This document shows, one piece after another, positions 24,993 to 33,411 of a DNA stretch of 33,871 bases. The translations under genes were made by a program, and so were the position numbers. Source of the stretch: Verrucomicrobiota bacterium. Lineage in GTDB: Bacteria > Verrucomicrobiota > Verrucomicrobiia > Opitutales > Opitutaceae. Numbering within the stretch: the stretch's first letter is position 1; every line of letters begins with the position of its first letter. Location: assembly GCA_016222805.1 (NCBI GenBank), contig JACRQG010000038.1, positions 1 through 33,871 on the forward strand, written 5' to 3'. Below the pieces are notes generated by a model. That model had not been told where the DNA came from and did not search any database. It was given only the letters and a program-made list of their open reading frames with translations.

Positions 24993-26267
24993 TCAGGCTG
25001 CGTCCTGACTGGGTTCCGCCTTGCTCGTGCGGCGCAGCGTCGGCCGGCGCCTCCCGCCGACGACGCCGGCGTCGATCACCACCTCCGCGACATCATACAT
25101 CACCTCGAGCATGAGTCCTTCCATGATCGAGCGGAGGGCCCGGGCTCCGGTCTTCAATTCGATCGCCCGCTGCGCGATGGCCTTTACTGCGTCCGGCGTA
25201 AACTTCAGTCGCACGCCATCCATCGCGAAGAGCTTTGAGTACTGCTTCACCATGGCGTTCTTGGTGCGCAGCAAAATCTTCTCGAGATCCGCCACCGCGA
25301 GCTGATCCAGCACCGAGACGACCGGCAGCCGTCCGATGAACTCCGGGATCATCCCGAAACGGATCAACTCCTCCGGCGCGAGCGACTTCATCATCTGCTC
25401 CGGATTCAACGACGCCTCCTGCTGCGCTCGGATCGAGGAGAATCCGAGGCTTCGCGTCCCCATCCGTCGCTGCACGATTCCATCCAATCCCACGAAGGCC
25501 CCGCCGCAGATGAACAGGATGTTGGTCGTGTTGATCTGGATATACTCCTGGTTGGGATGCTTCCGCCCGCCCTGGGGCGGCACGTTGCAGGTCGTTCCCT
25601 CCAGAATCTTGAGGAGCGCCTGTTGCACGCCCTCGCCCGACACATCGCGCGTTATCGAGACGTTCTCCGTCTTCCGCCCGATCTTGTCGATTTCGTCGAT
25701 ATAAATGATGCCGCATTCGGCCTTCTTGACGTCGTAGTTCGCCGCCTGCAGCAGGCGGAGCACGACGTTTTCCACGTCCTCACCCACGTAGCCCGCCTCG
25801 GTCAGGGTGGTGGCATCCGAAATCGCGAACGGTACGTCGAGAATCTTTGCCAGCGTCCGGGCCAGCAGCGTCTTGCCCGAACCCGTCGGCCCCACCAGCA
25901 GGATGTTGCTCTTCTCCACCTCCACTTCGCTGAATTCCGGCGAAACCGTTGGCGCGTCCTTCGCCTGCCCGGAATCGAACATCAGCCGCTTGTAGTGGTT
26001 ATAAACGGCGACCGACAGGACCTTCTTGGCGTGGTCCTGCCCGATCACATAGTCATCCAGGGTCTTCTTGATCTCGGACGGCTTGACCAGGCGGAACGCC
26101 GGTCTCGCCTCGACCGCCGGGCTCTTCACCTCCCGATCGATGATCGTCTTGCAGACGTTGACGCACGAATCGCAGATGTAGACGCCTGGTCCGGCGATGA
26201 TCTTCTTCACTTCCGCCTGGGATTTCCCGCAGAAGGAACAGAGGGTCATGCGTGCGGACTTGGCCAT
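24993..26267 (-). CDS. clpX: ATP-dependent Clp protease, unfoldase subunit ClpX
   Basis: 424 residues, the usual length. The N-terminal zinc-binding domain has Cys10, Cys13, Cys32 and Cys35. The AAA+ core has Walker A GPTGSGKT (126-133), pore loop GYVG (159-162), Walker B IIYIDEID (Asp191, Glu192), the arginine-finger region IPEFIGRLP, and sensor-2 KTGARALRS. The ClpP-docking tripeptide is LGF (274-276) rather than the commoner IGF, an acceptable variant. ClpX unfolds tagged substrates and feeds them to ClpP. It is the last gene of the tig-clpP-clpX set, 138 bp after clpP. The C-terminal tail ([18 protein letters not shown]) is basic and variable. Confidence 0.97.
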   Translation of the reverse strand: MAKSARMTLCSFCGKSQAEVKKIIAGPGVYICDSCVNVCKTIIDREVKSPAVEARPAFRLVKPSEIKKTLDDYVIGQDHAKKVLSVAVYNHYKRLMFDSGQAKDAPTVSPEFSEVEVEKSNILLVGPTGSGKTLLARTLAKILDVPFAISDATTLTEAGYVGEDVENVVLRLLQAANYDVKKAECGIIYIDEIDKIGRKTENVSITRDVSGEGVQQALLKILEGTTCNVPPQGGRKHPNQEYIQINTTNILFICGGAFVGLDGIVQRRMGTRSLGFSSIRAQQEASLNPEQMMKSLAPEELIRFGMIPEFIGRLPVVSVLDQLAVADLEKILLRTKNAMVKQYSKLFAMDGVRLKFTPDAVKAIAQRAIELKTGARALRSIMEGLMLEVMYDVAEVVIDAGVVGGRRRPTLRRTSKAEPSQDAA

Positions 26268-26405
26268 AATCCCAAGGTTGCCGCGGGTCGCGCCCTAGTC
26301 GAGGAAAGACTTTCCGATCGGCCGCAGTGCCGCCGTCGCTTCCGCCCCGGGGAAGATCACCTCCCGAAACGCCGGGTCTGCGCCACCCCCGGGGTATCGA
26401 GCCGC

Positions 26406-27023
26406 TCAGGCCGCGGTCTGGACCGCCGCCTGGGCTTCGCGCGTCGATACCACGACATGATCCACGATGCCGTAGTCCTTCGCCTCGTTCGCGCTCATGT
26501 AGTAGTCGCGATCGGAGTCCTTCTCAATCTGTTCCGGCAACTTGCCGGTGTGGCGCGACAGGGCGTCATTCAGGGTCTTGCGCCACCGCAGGATTTCCCG
26601 CGCCGCAATCGCGATGTCCGCCGTCTGGCCGCCCGCCCCGCCGCTCGGCTGGTGGATCATCACGCGGCTGTTCGGCAGTGCGAACCGCTTTCCCTTCGTC
26701 CCGGCAGCCAGCAGCACCGTGCTCATGCTCGCCGCCATACCCACGCAGTACGTCACGATATCGCACTGCAGGAAGTTCATCGTATCGTAGATCGCCATCC
26801 CTCCCGTGACCACGCCGCCCGGGGAGTTGATGTAGAGGTGGATGTCCTTCTTCGAATCCTCCATCTGCAGGAACAGCATCTGCGCGATGACGAGGTTGGC
26901 CACCATGTCGTCGATCGGCGTCCCGATGAAGATGATTCGGTCCTTCAGAAGTCGCGAATAGATGTCCATCGACCGCTCGCCGCGGCCGGTGTTTTCCAGA
27001 ACGATGGGAACGTAGTAGCTCAC
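26406..27023 (-). CDS. clpP: ATP-dependent Clp protease proteolytic subunit ClpP
   Basis: 205 residues. The catalytic triad is Ser99 (GMAASMS), His124 (MIHQPSGG) and Asp173 (SDRDYYMSA). Other family marks are YINSPGG, the axial N-terminus [10 protein letters not shown] with [17 protein letters not shown], and [10 protein letters not shown]. The residue after the Ser-Met pair is Ser rather than the usual Gly, a mild variation. ClpP forms the double-ring peptidase chamber that works with ClpX. It follows tig by 26 bp on the same strand and precedes clpX, the classical order. Confidence 0.97.
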   Translation of the reverse strand: MSYYVPIVLENTGRGERSMDIYSRLLKDRIIFIGTPIDDMVANLVIAQMLFLQMEDSKKDIHLYINSPGGVVTGGMAIYDTMNFLQCDIVTYCVGMAASMSTVLLAAGTKGKRFALPNSRVMIHQPSGGAGGQTADIAIAAREILRWRKTLNDALSRHTGKLPEQIEKDSDRDYYMSANEAKDYGIVDHVVVSTREAQAAVQTAA

Positions 27024-27049
27024 GAGGAATGGCAGGATCGCCGTCCCGC

Positions 27050-28291
27050 TCAGGCCTTGGGCTCGGCGACGGTGACCTTAGCTTTGGAGATCAGAAAATC
27101 AACCGCCTTGTCGAAAATGATCGACTGCTGCACCGAGCGCAGCCGTTCCCGATCGCCGGCCAGCACCTTCGCCACCTTGTCCGGCTTCTGCTGGGAACGC
27201 ATCGCCTCGCGGTAGATGAAGTTGTTCAGGTCGTCGTTCGTCACCTCGATCTTCTCCTGCTCGGCGATCTTGGCGAGGATGAGCTGGAGCTTGACCCGGT
27301 TGGTGGCCGCCTTCTTCGCGCCTTCGAACAACTCCCGCTTATCCTTCTCAAACTGCTCCTGCGGCACGCCACGGCGCATCTGCTCCTCGAGGAAATTCCG
27401 GAGCACTCCCTGCGTCTCCACCTCGACGAGCGACTCGGGCACCGGAAGATCAATCATCATCCCGAGGCGTTCCGTCACCTGCCGGCGCTGGGCCGCCCGG
27501 TTCTGATACTCCTTCTGCAGCTTCAAGTCGGCCTGGACTTTCTTCTTCAGCGCCTCGAGGTCCGCGACGTTCTGCGCCTGGAAGAAGGCCGCATCCAGCG
27601 GCGGAAGCACCCGCTCGCGGATCTCCTGGATCTCCACCGCATAGGTCGCGGTCTTTCCGGCCAGCACCGGCACCGCGGCAAAGTCCGCCGGGAAGGTAAT
27701 CTTGATCTCTTTCTTGTCCCCCGCCTTCAAGCCCGCCAGTTGCCGGCCGAGCCCGGGGATGACCCCTTCGTTCTCGCCTTCCACTTCCTCCCAGGTCTGC
27801 GGCACCTTGCCGTAGAGCTGCTTGTCGGGAGCCAACTCGGTGATGGCCTTGCCTTCGCTCGTTCCCTCATAGGCGAGCTTCACGTAGTCGCCCTTCTGCG
27901 AGGCGCGGTCGGCGGTCTTGAAATCAGCCCGGTCGGCCCGCAGGCCTTCGATCACGCGATCAACCTCCGCCTCCGTGGCGTCGGTCGGCATGACTTCGGT
28001 CGGGAGGTTCTGGTAGTCGGGAAGGGTGAACTCCGGCCGGACGTCCACGACAAAGGTCACGCTCGCCGCCGTCCCCTGGGCAACGGTGCCCTCCTCGACC
28101 TTGACGATGTTGATCACGTCGACCTTGTCCTGCTCCACCGCCGCGCGATAAGCCTTGGCGACGACCTTCTGCTTGAACTCGTCCGCAATCTCCTTGGCCA
28201 CCTCCCGGTGCTCGGCGTCAACCTCGCTGGCCTCGAGGGACACGACGATGTTCTTGCGCGTAACGGAGACGTTGTTCGATTGGACGTTCAC
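27050..28291 (-). CDS. tig: Trigger factor lacking the ribosome-docking loop
   Basis: 413 residues; relatives have about 430-445. The PPIase domain (about 145-235, [28 protein letters not shown]) and helical C-terminal chaperone domain ([13 protein letters not shown] to the end) are intact. The N-terminal domain begins normally ([30 protein letters not shown]), but at residues 30-33 it jumps to [19 protein letters not shown], the helix that normally comes after the loop. The stretch with the signature G-F-R-x-G-K-x-P and the following helix, about 25-30 residues, is missing in frame. That loop docks trigger factor on ribosomal protein L23, so this product should bind ribosomes poorly, if the gap is real. 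The gene heads the tig-clpP-clpX operon. An assembly error is possible, but the frame is preserved. Confidence 0.93.
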   Translation of the reverse strand: MNVQSNNVSVTRKNIVVSLEASEVDAEHREVAKEIADEFKQKVVAKAYRAAVEQDKVDVINIVKVEEGTVAQGTAASVTFVVDVRPEFTLPDYQNLPTEVMPTDATEAEVDRVIEGLRADRADFKTADRASQKGDYVKLAYEGTSEGKAITELAPDKQLYGKVPQTWEEVEGENEGVIPGLGRQLAGLKAGDKKEIKITFPADFAAVPVLAGKTATYAVEIQEIRERVLPPLDAAFFQAQNVADLEALKKKVQADLKLQKEYQNRAAQRRQVTERLGMMIDLPVPESLVEVETQGVLRNFLEEQMRRGVPQEQFEKDKRELFEGAKKAATNRVKLQLILAKIAEQEKIEVTNDDLNNFIYREAMRSQQKPDKVAKVLAGDRERLRSVQQSIIFDKAVDFLISKAKVTVAEPKA

Positions 28292-28490
28292 AGCGGAAGG
28301 TAGGAGCGGGAATTTGGAATGAAGAATTGGTCACGCTACGCCGCGTGCCAGCACGGTCAATGCCGTTCTCTGGGCGTCGCCCGCTGCCGGCAAAGAGCCC
28401 TCTCCGCCGCCGGCCGCGTCCGTCTCCACGCCGGAGTTTCACCACTCCTCCGCACTTGCCGCGGAGGACACACCCGCTGAAATCGCGCGG

Positions 28491-29123
28491 ATGCCAACCC
28501 TTCGCGAAGCGCTCGCCCACGGCGGTGCTGTCTGCCTCGACGCCGCCTCCGCCCGAATCCAGGTGGGACGCCTCAACGCCGACGGCACGGGAACTTGGTG
28601 CGTCAGCGAGGAGGAGGCGGGAATCGGGGTATTCGACTGCCTGCGCCGTCTCGAAATCTCGCCCCGGGAGGTCTCCACGTGGATCTACTGCGACGGCCCG
28701 GGGTCTGTCTTGGGAATCCGGACCGTGGCCGCCGCCCTGCGAAGCTGGCGGGTTCTCGGAAATCCGTCCGTATTCAGCTACTGCAGCCTGGCCTTGGTCG
28801 CGCACACCCTGCCGGATCAGGGTGAGATCGGCGTCATCGCCGACGCGCGTCGGGATTCCTGGCACCACTACCAGGTCGGTCAGGGGCTGCGCCGGGTGGT
28901 TGGCTCCGGACTGAGCGGACGGCTCGTGATGCCCGAGGGATTCCGATCCTGGAGCAACCATCCTCTGCCCTTCGATCGCGTCCCCTACGACCTCGCCCTG
29001 TTGATGCCGCGCGCACTGGACGCACCTCTCCTTCGCGGGAGCGATGAGCCGGACGCTTTCCTGCATGAGGAACCCTCCTATGTCACCTGGACACCGCAGA
29101 TTCACCGCGGTCCGGTGAAGTAA
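28491..29123 (+). CDS. TsaB-like protein (M22 / YeaZ family, divergent)
   Basis: 210 residues. The ATG at 28491 is the only in-frame ATG near the domain start. The recognisable part is the N-terminal actin-like fold: CLDAASARIQVGRL, then CDGPGSVLGIRTVAAALRSW (69-88), which matches the GPGSFTGLR-type segment of TsaB. TsaB partners with TsaD in making N6-threonylcarbamoyl-adenosine at tRNA position 37, and acts as a structural subunit rather than the transferase. The C-terminal half (ending YVTWTPQIHR) is less typical. It is divergent from tig across about 200 bp. It could be the genuine TsaB of this lineage or a paralogue, which depends on whether another tsaB exists elsewhere. Confidence 0.65.
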   Translation: MPTLREALAHGGAVCLDAASARIQVGRLNADGTGTWCVSEEEAGIGVFDCLRRLEISPREVSTWIYCDGPGSVLGIRTVAAALRSWRVLGNPSVFSYCSLALVAHTLPDQGEIGVIADARRDSWHHYQVGQGLRRVVGSGLSGRLVMPEGFRSWSNHPLPFDRVPYDLALLMPRALDAPLLRGSDEPDAFLHEEPSYVTWTPQIHRGPVK

Positions 29124-29211
29124 ATCCCCGCTCACGACGAAAGCGGAATTGGGCGCAGTGCGCCACGCGACGGATTCCGGGGTTTCGGGGTCCTCTACCG
29201 TCGTGAAAATT

Positions 29212-29235
29212 TCAGTACGCATTCCTGCGTACTGA
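29212..29235. promoter_or_regulatory. Perfect 10-bp inverted repeat, tetraloop TTCC
   Basis: TCAGTACGCA and TGCGTACTGA flank TTCC, 89 bp past the TsaB-like stop. No T-run follows, so an intrinsic terminator is doubtful. The symmetry and moderate AT content would also suit a dimeric regulator's operator. Confidence 0.45.
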
Positions 29236-29323
29236 TTCCGACGCTCGGCCCAGAGTAGCAGTCGTCGCTATTCGCGACCTGCACGCCGAATTAGCGCTTG
29301 TGCAATCTTTTACTGAGGCAGCC

Positions 29324-29342
29324 GTGCCGGGCACACCGGCAC
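29324..29342. promoter_or_regulatory. Small hairpin with an alternative partner
   Basis: GTGCCGG (29324-29330) pairs with CCGGCAC (29336-29342) around GCACA. The downstream arm can instead pair with a following CCGGT (ACCGG CACTT CCGGT), giving two mutually exclusive stems. Function is unknown and it may be fortuitous in GC-rich DNA. Confidence 0.3.
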
Positions 29343-29640
29343 TTCCGGTGACCCAACCGTAATTTGAAAAATCTTGCAACTACCAGTTTCGAGACGGACT
29401 GTCGCCCCTCCCACGTGGCACCTGCCTCTCCAGCTCCCACATCCGGTACCACTTCAAGAACATCGCGTTGGTCGCGGCGTCTTCACCCGCGGCTGCCCGT
29501 TCTTGCCGGGTTGGCCCTGCAGGTGCTGCGCAAAACCACCCCTGCAGCCGGCAGATTCGGTCGGAGTGCGGGCTGGCGGTCGGCGGTTCCGCCGGCCTGA
29601 GCGCCATGGGGCGCAGACGCCGGGTGTCTGCCGGTGACGC

Positions 29641-29669
29641 TTGGCGACGTTCGACGGAAAATCTATCCA
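29641..29669 (+). promoter_or_regulatory. Candidate sigma-70-type promoter
   Basis: TTGGCG and TATCCA are separated by 17 bp inside an AT-rich patch (29658-29679) that stands out from its GC-rich setting. Matches to consensus are partial (4/6 and 3/6). If used, transcription would start near 29676-29680 and the ops-like 12-mer would be transcribed about 40-55 nt later. This is a prediction from spacing and composition only. Confidence 0.3.
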
Positions 29670-29720
29670 TTTTACCATCAGCGGCATCCGGAATCAGAGA
29701 TCGTCTTCCGGCACCGAAAT

Positions 29721-29732
29721 GGCGGTAGCATG
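29721..29732 (+). promoter_or_regulatory. ops-like element GGCGGTAGCATG (RfaH recruitment site type)
   Basis: The sequence matches the operon-polarity-suppressor (ops) core of enterobacterial JUMPstart leaders, GGCGGTAG followed by C-N-T; compare the E. coli form GGCGGTAGCGTG (11/12). In E. coli, RNA polymerase pauses at ops and the exposed non-template strand recruits RfaH. Here it lies on the coding strand 190 bp before a gene for an RfaH/UpxY-type NusG paralogue that heads a polysaccharide locus. The bare 8-mer is not rare: it also occurs antisense inside two genes (10200-10207, 20734-20741), but without the C-N-T extension. The case rests on position plus extension. Confidence 0.5.
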
Positions 29733-29773
29733 CCCCAATGACGCGAATCCGAGCTTGGCAGGTAACCAGGTAG

Positions 29774-29788
29774 CCGGGTTTCACCCGG
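29774..29788 (+). promoter_or_regulatory. Hairpin overlapping a Shine-Dalgarno
   Basis: CCGGGT (29774-29779) pairs with ACCCGG (29783-29788) around TTC. Its 3' arm shares two bases with the GGAGG (29787-29791) that precedes the small ORF at 29801. Folding could therefore reduce translation of that ORF. It begins 42 nt after the ops-like element. Confidence 0.35.
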
Positions 29789-29800
29789 AGGAAACCGCGC

Positions 29801-29986
29801 ATGACCGAGGGCTCGCACCCAGCGAAGGAGAATTCCGGGCCGCGAGGGTTAAAACAAACCGGTGGGCCCCCAGCAACTTCGCACTCGCCAGAAACGCCGC
29901 GCCTATCGAAAAAGGCCGGACGTGAACTGGTATTGTATCCACACCAAGCCCCAAAAAGAGGCCCAGGTCGCCGCTTTCTGCCATGA
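29801..29986 (+). CDS. Possible 61-codon leader ORF overlapping the RfaH-like gene
   Basis: ATG 29801 has one of the best Shine-Dalgarno sequences in the window (GGAGG, 9-nt spacing). The 61-residue product (MTEGSHPAKENSGPRG... ending GRRFLP) resembles no family and is Pro/Arg/Lys-rich, as shadow frames are. It runs past the GTG start at 29922 in another frame and stops 65 bp inside that gene, so its translation could couple to or interfere with that start. I list it as a candidate leader peptide only. Confidence 0.25.
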   Translation: MTEGSHPAKENSGPRGLKQTGGPPATSHSPETPRLSKKAGRELVLYPHQAPKRGPGRRFLP

Positions 29987-30422
29987 GCAGCTCGGCTTGG
30001 AAACGTACCTTCCGCGCCTGCGGGAATACCGCACAATTCGCCGGGTGCGTCGCCTGACTACCCGCCCGCTGTTTCCGCGATACCTGTTCTGTCACTTCGA
30101 CCTCACCACCGACTACCGATCAGTCCGGTATGCGCCTGACGCGCTCAACCTCGTCCACCACGGTAGTTGGCCGGCGGTCGTTCCCCACGTTCTCATCGGT
30201 GAACTCAGGGCTTGGGCGGGCCAGGAACACGACATCATCACCCTGGATTCGCCCTTGCGGCCCGGCGACAACGTGGAAATCACCTCCGGCCCCCTCCGGG
30301 GGCTGTCGGCCGTGATCCTCCGGGCCACCAGCGATCGCGACCGCGTCGCCGTGCTGCTTTCGGTCCTGCAGGAGAATACCCTCGCCACCATCAGCCGGAC
30401 GCAGCTCCGCAAGGTGGAATAG
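29922..30422 (+). CDS. RfaH/UpxY-type NusG paralogue (antitermination factor)
   Basis: 166 residues from GTG 29922, which yields the typical opening MNWYCIHTKPQKEAQ; AAAGG lies about 8 bp upstream. An earlier GTG at 29862 adds an unlikely Arg-rich leader. The NGN domain (1-105) contains ETYLPRLREYRTIRRVRR and RPLFPRYLFCHFD, the last matching the PLFPNYLF of RfaH. A KOW domain follows (about 112-166, LRPGDNVEITSGPLRGLSAVI). It is not the housekeeping NusG, which sits by secE and rplK. Such paralogues bind RNA polymerase and suppress termination in long polysaccharide operons, usually their own. The gene leads a sugar transferase and nucleotide-sugar genes, and an ops-like sequence lies in its leader. 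Confidence 0.88.
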   Translation: MNWYCIHTKPQKEAQVAAFCHEQLGLETYLPRLREYRTIRRVRRLTTRPLFPRYLFCHFDLTTDYRSVRYAPDALNLVHHGSWPAVVPHVLIGELRAWAGQEHDIITLDSPLRPGDNVEITSGPLRGLSAVILRATSDRDRVAVLLSVLQENTLATISRTQLRKVE

Positions 30423-30688
30423 GTCCGCCACCGCCCCGGTTCCCGCCCGGCGGCCGCCCAGTGGTGGCGACGTATCCATTCTTCGATGACATAGAGGGAC
30501 GGCGCGGCCGGAGCCTCCGGCGGTAAGTAACCACCGTCCCGTCGCGGCGTTTCGGGCCGGCTACGCAATCCTACCCAAGCCCGGTGTGCGTTTCCCGCGC
30601 GCCCACACACTGGACGCCACGGTGGCGGCCGGTTTTTCCTCAACGCCGTCACCACCCACCTTTCGTTCCAAGGTTCCCACTGTCACCC

Positions 30689-31447
30689 ATGCTGGTCGCA
30701 ATCAACGAGCCCGAGATGACCTCCGCCCCTGCCGCTTCCCTGCCTGGCTGGAAGCGCGCCCTTGACCTCCTTTGCTGTGCCGCCGCCTTTCCGCTCCTGG
30801 TGGTTCTCACGGCCTTTGCCGCCCTCCTCATGCGGTTGACCTCCCCCGGGCCCATCTTCTTCCGGCAGGAGCGGGTGGGGTTCCGCGGACGGCGTTTCAA
30901 AATCTACAAGTTCCGGACGATGCATGCGGGCTCGGACACCAAGGGCCACCAGCAGTATTTCGCCCAGTTGATGCAGACCAACACCCCGATGCAGAAGCTT
31001 GATTCCCGGGGTGACTCCCGCCTGATCCCGGGGGCGTGGCTCCTTCGCTCCACGGGTCTCGATGAGCTTCCCCAGATTCTCAACGTCTGGCAGGGAGACA
31101 TGAGCATCGTCGGGCCCCGCCCCTGCATTCCCTACGAGTACGAGAACTACTCCGAGGAACAGAAACGCCGCTGCGAAAGCCACCCCGGGCTCACCGGCCT
31201 GTGGCAGGTTTCCGGCAAGAACCGAACCACCTTCGCGGCGATGATCCGCCTGGACTGCGATTACGCCCACAAGCGGAGCCTCCTGCTTGATCTCCGGATT
31301 ATCCTGCTTACTCCCGTCGCCCTTTTCATTCAGGTGGGAGATGTGGTGCGTGGTCGGCGCCGCCACGCGGTCGCCCATGCGAGCACCAACCTCAAGGTCG
31401 GCATCGGCGCCACCCTGCCCGAGCGACTGGCACGCTCTGAAACCTGA
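30689..31447 (+). CDS. Initiating sugar-phosphate transferase (WcaJ/PglC-type)
   Basis: 252 residues; start at 30689, with ATG 30716 as an alternative. It has the small monotopic phosphoglycosyl transferase fold. A re-entrant membrane helix lies at about 26-50 (LDLLCCAAAFPLLVVLTAFA), followed by RQERVGFRGRRFKIYKFRTM (59-78), the catalytic Asp125-Glu126 dyad in GLDELPQILNVWQGDMSIVG, PRPCIPYE, and PGLTGLWQVSGK. It moves a sugar-1-phosphate from a UDP-sugar to undecaprenyl phosphate, the first membrane step of exopolysaccharide repeat-unit assembly. The N-terminal four-helix region of full-length WcaJ is absent, so this is the short form. A 266 bp gap after the RfaH-like gene holds a small stem (GCCGG/CCGGC, 30507-30521) but no gene. 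Confidence 0.92.
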   Translation: MLVAINEPEMTSAPAASLPGWKRALDLLCCAAAFPLLVVLTAFAALLMRLTSPGPIFFRQERVGFRGRRFKIYKFRTMHAGSDTKGHQQYFAQLMQTNTPMQKLDSRGDSRLIPGAWLLRSTGLDELPQILNVWQGDMSIVGPRPCIPYEYENYSEEQKRRCESHPGLTGLWQVSGKNRTTFAAMIRLDCDYAHKRSLLLDLRIILLTPVALFIQVGDVVRGRRRHAVAHASTNLKVGIGATLPERLARSET

Positions 31448-31612
31448 AGCGGTGGCGCCGTTTGCGCGCCCGCAATTGCCTTGGACAATCCTGCAAGAAT
31501 GTTGCCATAGTCGGCGTTCTACCCACCCGGACACGATCCCCGCCTGCCTCGCACCCAGCTGCGCAGCAGTCATGTGACCAGGCTCCTCCCGTCACCCATT
31601 CTCTACCCACCC

Positions 31613-32737
31613 ATGAAGAAACCGCTCAACGCCGCAGTTGTCGGCCTAGGATACTGGGGCCCCAACCTCGTCCGAAACCTCCGCTCTCTCCCCGACTGCC
31701 GCGTCAAGACGATCTGCGACCTCAGCGAGGATCGCCTCCGGCACCTTCGCTCTCTCTACCCGGAGGTCAATGGCGAGACCGACTTCCAGCGGTTGGTCGC
31801 TGACCCGGAACTCGATGCCATCGTCATCGCCACCGCGGTGCGGCTTCATTACCCGATGGCCAAGGCCAGCCTCCTGGCCGGCAAACACACGTTCATCGAG
31901 AAACCCATGGCCGCCTCCACGGCCCAGTGCGAGGAACTGGTGGAGATCGCCCGCCAGAAGGGCCTCACCCTGATGGTCGGGCACACCTTCCTGTATTCGG
32001 CACCGGTTCGGAAGATCAAGGAGATCATCGAAAACCGGGACATCGGTGACCTGCGATATATCTCCGCCCGCCGGCTGAACCTCGGCCTGTTTCAGAAGGA
32101 CATCAACGTCACCTGGGATCTCGCACCGCACGACATCTCCATCATCCTCTATATCATGCAGGAGCTGCCCTCGAGCGTGAACTGTCGCGGCGGGGCGCAT
32201 ATCACCAAGGGCATCGAGGACGTGACCTCGATGAGCCTCACCTTTGCCAAGGAGCGCACCGCGATTATCCAGAGCAGCTGGCACGATCCCCGAAAGGTGC
32301 GGGAAATGACGATCGTCGGCAGCAAGCGTATGATCGTCTATGACGACATCGCGACCCAGGAGAAGATCAAGGTATTCGACGTCCGCGTCGAGCGCCCACC
32401 CCACTATGATTCCTTCGCGGAATTTCATTACGCGTATCACTACGGGGATATCTACAGCCCCTATATCAAGCAGGACGAACCGCTCAAGACCGAGTGCGCC
32501 CACTTTGTGGACTGCATTCAGACGGGACGCCTGCCCCTGACCTCCGGCGAAGCCGGACTGGAGGTCGTCCGCATCCTCGAAGCCTCCTCCGAGTCGTTGC
32601 GGATGAACGGCGCTCCGGTGGCCCTCTGGACCGAACCGCAGTTGAGCCATTCGGCCGCACCGTTCAGTCCGCGTCCGGTCCGCCCTCCGGCGTCTCCCAC
32701 CAACGCCTCCGCCACTCCGGCCGCCGCCGGCCGCTAA
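31613..32737 (+). CDS. Gfo/Idh/MocA oxidoreductase, WbpB/WlbA-like
   Basis: 374 residues; the ATG at 31613 starts MKKPLNAAVVGLGYWGPN with the Rossmann glycine motif at 9-18. Catalytic features are Lys97 in IEKPMA and His173 in DLAPHDISI. The GLGYWGPN opening and DLAPHD motif are typical of UDP-N-acetylglucosamine(uronate) 3-dehydrogenases, which oxidise C3 before transamination. Residues from about 345 form a Pro/Ala/Ser-rich tail (PRPVRPPASPTNASATP) not seen in the core family. It is followed by a WbpD-like acetyltransferase and a WbpE-like aminotransferase, which together would install a 3-acetamido group. The exact sugar is not determined. Confidence 0.85.
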   Translation: MKKPLNAAVVGLGYWGPNLVRNLRSLPDCRVKTICDLSEDRLRHLRSLYPEVNGETDFQRLVADPELDAIVIATAVRLHYPMAKASLLAGKHTFIEKPMAASTAQCEELVEIARQKGLTLMVGHTFLYSAPVRKIKEIIENRDIGDLRYISARRLNLGLFQKDINVTWDLAPHDISIILYIMQELPSSVNCRGGAHITKGIEDVTSMSLTFAKERTAIIQSSWHDPRKVREMTIVGSKRMIVYDDIATQEKIKVFDVRVERPPHYDSFAEFHYAYHYGDIYSPYIKQDEPLKTECAHFVDCIQTGRLPLTSGEAGLEVVRILEASSESLRMNGAPVALWTEPQLSHSAAPFSPRPVRPPASPTNASATPAAAGR

Positions 32738-32793
32738 TCAGCAATCTGAGCCGTACCGAATCACCGGCACTCGCGCCCTCGCTGTCCCTCCCG

Positions 32794-33285
32794 ATGTCTC
32801 CCTCTGCCGAATCCCTCCGCCTCATCGCGCCCACGGTGAAATTTGGGCGCGACGTCCGCGTCTTTGGCTTCACCAATCTGTACGGCTGTGAGATCGGCGA
32901 CGAAACCAAGATTGGTACGTTCGTCGAGGTCCAGAAGGGCTCGAAGATCGGACGCCGCTGCAAGATCTCCAGCCACACCTTCATCTGTGAGGGCGTGACG
33001 ATTGAGGACGAGGTATTCATCGGCCACGGTGTGATGTTCACCAACGACCTCTTTCCCCGGGCCACCAGTGCGTCCGGCACCCTCCAGACCGAGGCCGACT
33101 GGAAGGTGATCCCGACGGTCGTCAAACGCGGCGCGTCGATCGGCTCCAATGCCACCCTGCTCTGTGGCATCACCGTGGGCGAAGGCGCGATGATCGGCGC
33201 CGGCAGCGTGGTTACCAAGGACGTGCCGGCCGGCGCCGTGGTGGCGGGCAATCCCGCTCGCCTCATGCGAAAGGCCGGCGCTTAG
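32794..33285 (+). CDS. Left-handed beta-helix N-acetyltransferase, WbpD/WlbB-like
   Basis: 163 residues from ATG 32794 (MSPSAESLRLIAPTVKFG); the longer open frame upstream is a shadow of the oxidoreductase gene. It is built of hexapeptide repeats (GCEIGDETKIGTFVEVQKG, SKIGRRCKISSHTFICEG, VTIEDEVFIGHGVMF), then the loop TNDLFPRA, equivalent to the FINDRYPRA loop of UDP-2-acetamido-3-amino sugar acetyltransferases, then further repeats ending GAVVAGNPARLMRK. It would transfer acetyl from acetyl-CoA to the 3-amino group made by the aminotransferase. It lies 56 bp after the oxidoreductase gene on the same strand. Confidence 0.88.
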   Translation: MSPSAESLRLIAPTVKFGRDVRVFGFTNLYGCEIGDETKIGTFVEVQKGSKIGRRCKISSHTFICEGVTIEDEVFIGHGVMFTNDLFPRATSASGTLQTEADWKVIPTVVKRGASIGSNATLLCGITVGEGAMIGAGSVVTKDVPAGAVVAGNPARLMRKAGA

Positions 33286-33390
33286 GCGATGACCGGAACC
33301 AGACGCCTCGTGGCCGTCAGGAGTCCCTTGCGCGCTCCGCGCCGCCCGGTTCCCCGGGTTTCCGGGATACTGCTGGCTGGTAACCGGCCG

Positions 33391-33411
33391 GCGATTGCTG
33401 TTCACTGACCA
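33391..33411 (+). repeat. Short run of the CTGATCA-like heptanucleotide repeat
   Basis: GCGATTG, CTGTTCA and CTGACCA lie head to tail, the same degenerate 7-mer family as at 2714-2755. This run is 80 bp before the aminotransferase start. The intervening DNA is pyrimidine-rich (several TCCC blocks). Confidence 0.4.

Larger units (their letters stand above)
29124..29921. other. Long leader/intergenic region before the polysaccharide locus
   Basis: About 800 bp without a convincing conserved gene, lying between the TsaB-like stop and the RfaH-like start. It is less GC-biased than its surroundings and rich in structure: two inverted repeats (29212-29235, 29324-29342), an AT-rich promoter-like patch (29641-29669), an ops-like 12-mer (29721-29732), a hairpin overlapping a Shine-Dalgarno (29774-29791) and a 61-codon ORF (29801-29986). 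Other short frames here have Arg/Pro/Ser-rich translations and no family resemblance. The length and content suggest a regulated 5' leader. Confidence 0.6.

Noticed and set aside
29374-29728. Several 70-90-codon frames on both strands in the leader region
   Set aside because: Overlapping in multiple frames, compositionally shadow-like, without ribosome sites or family resemblance.
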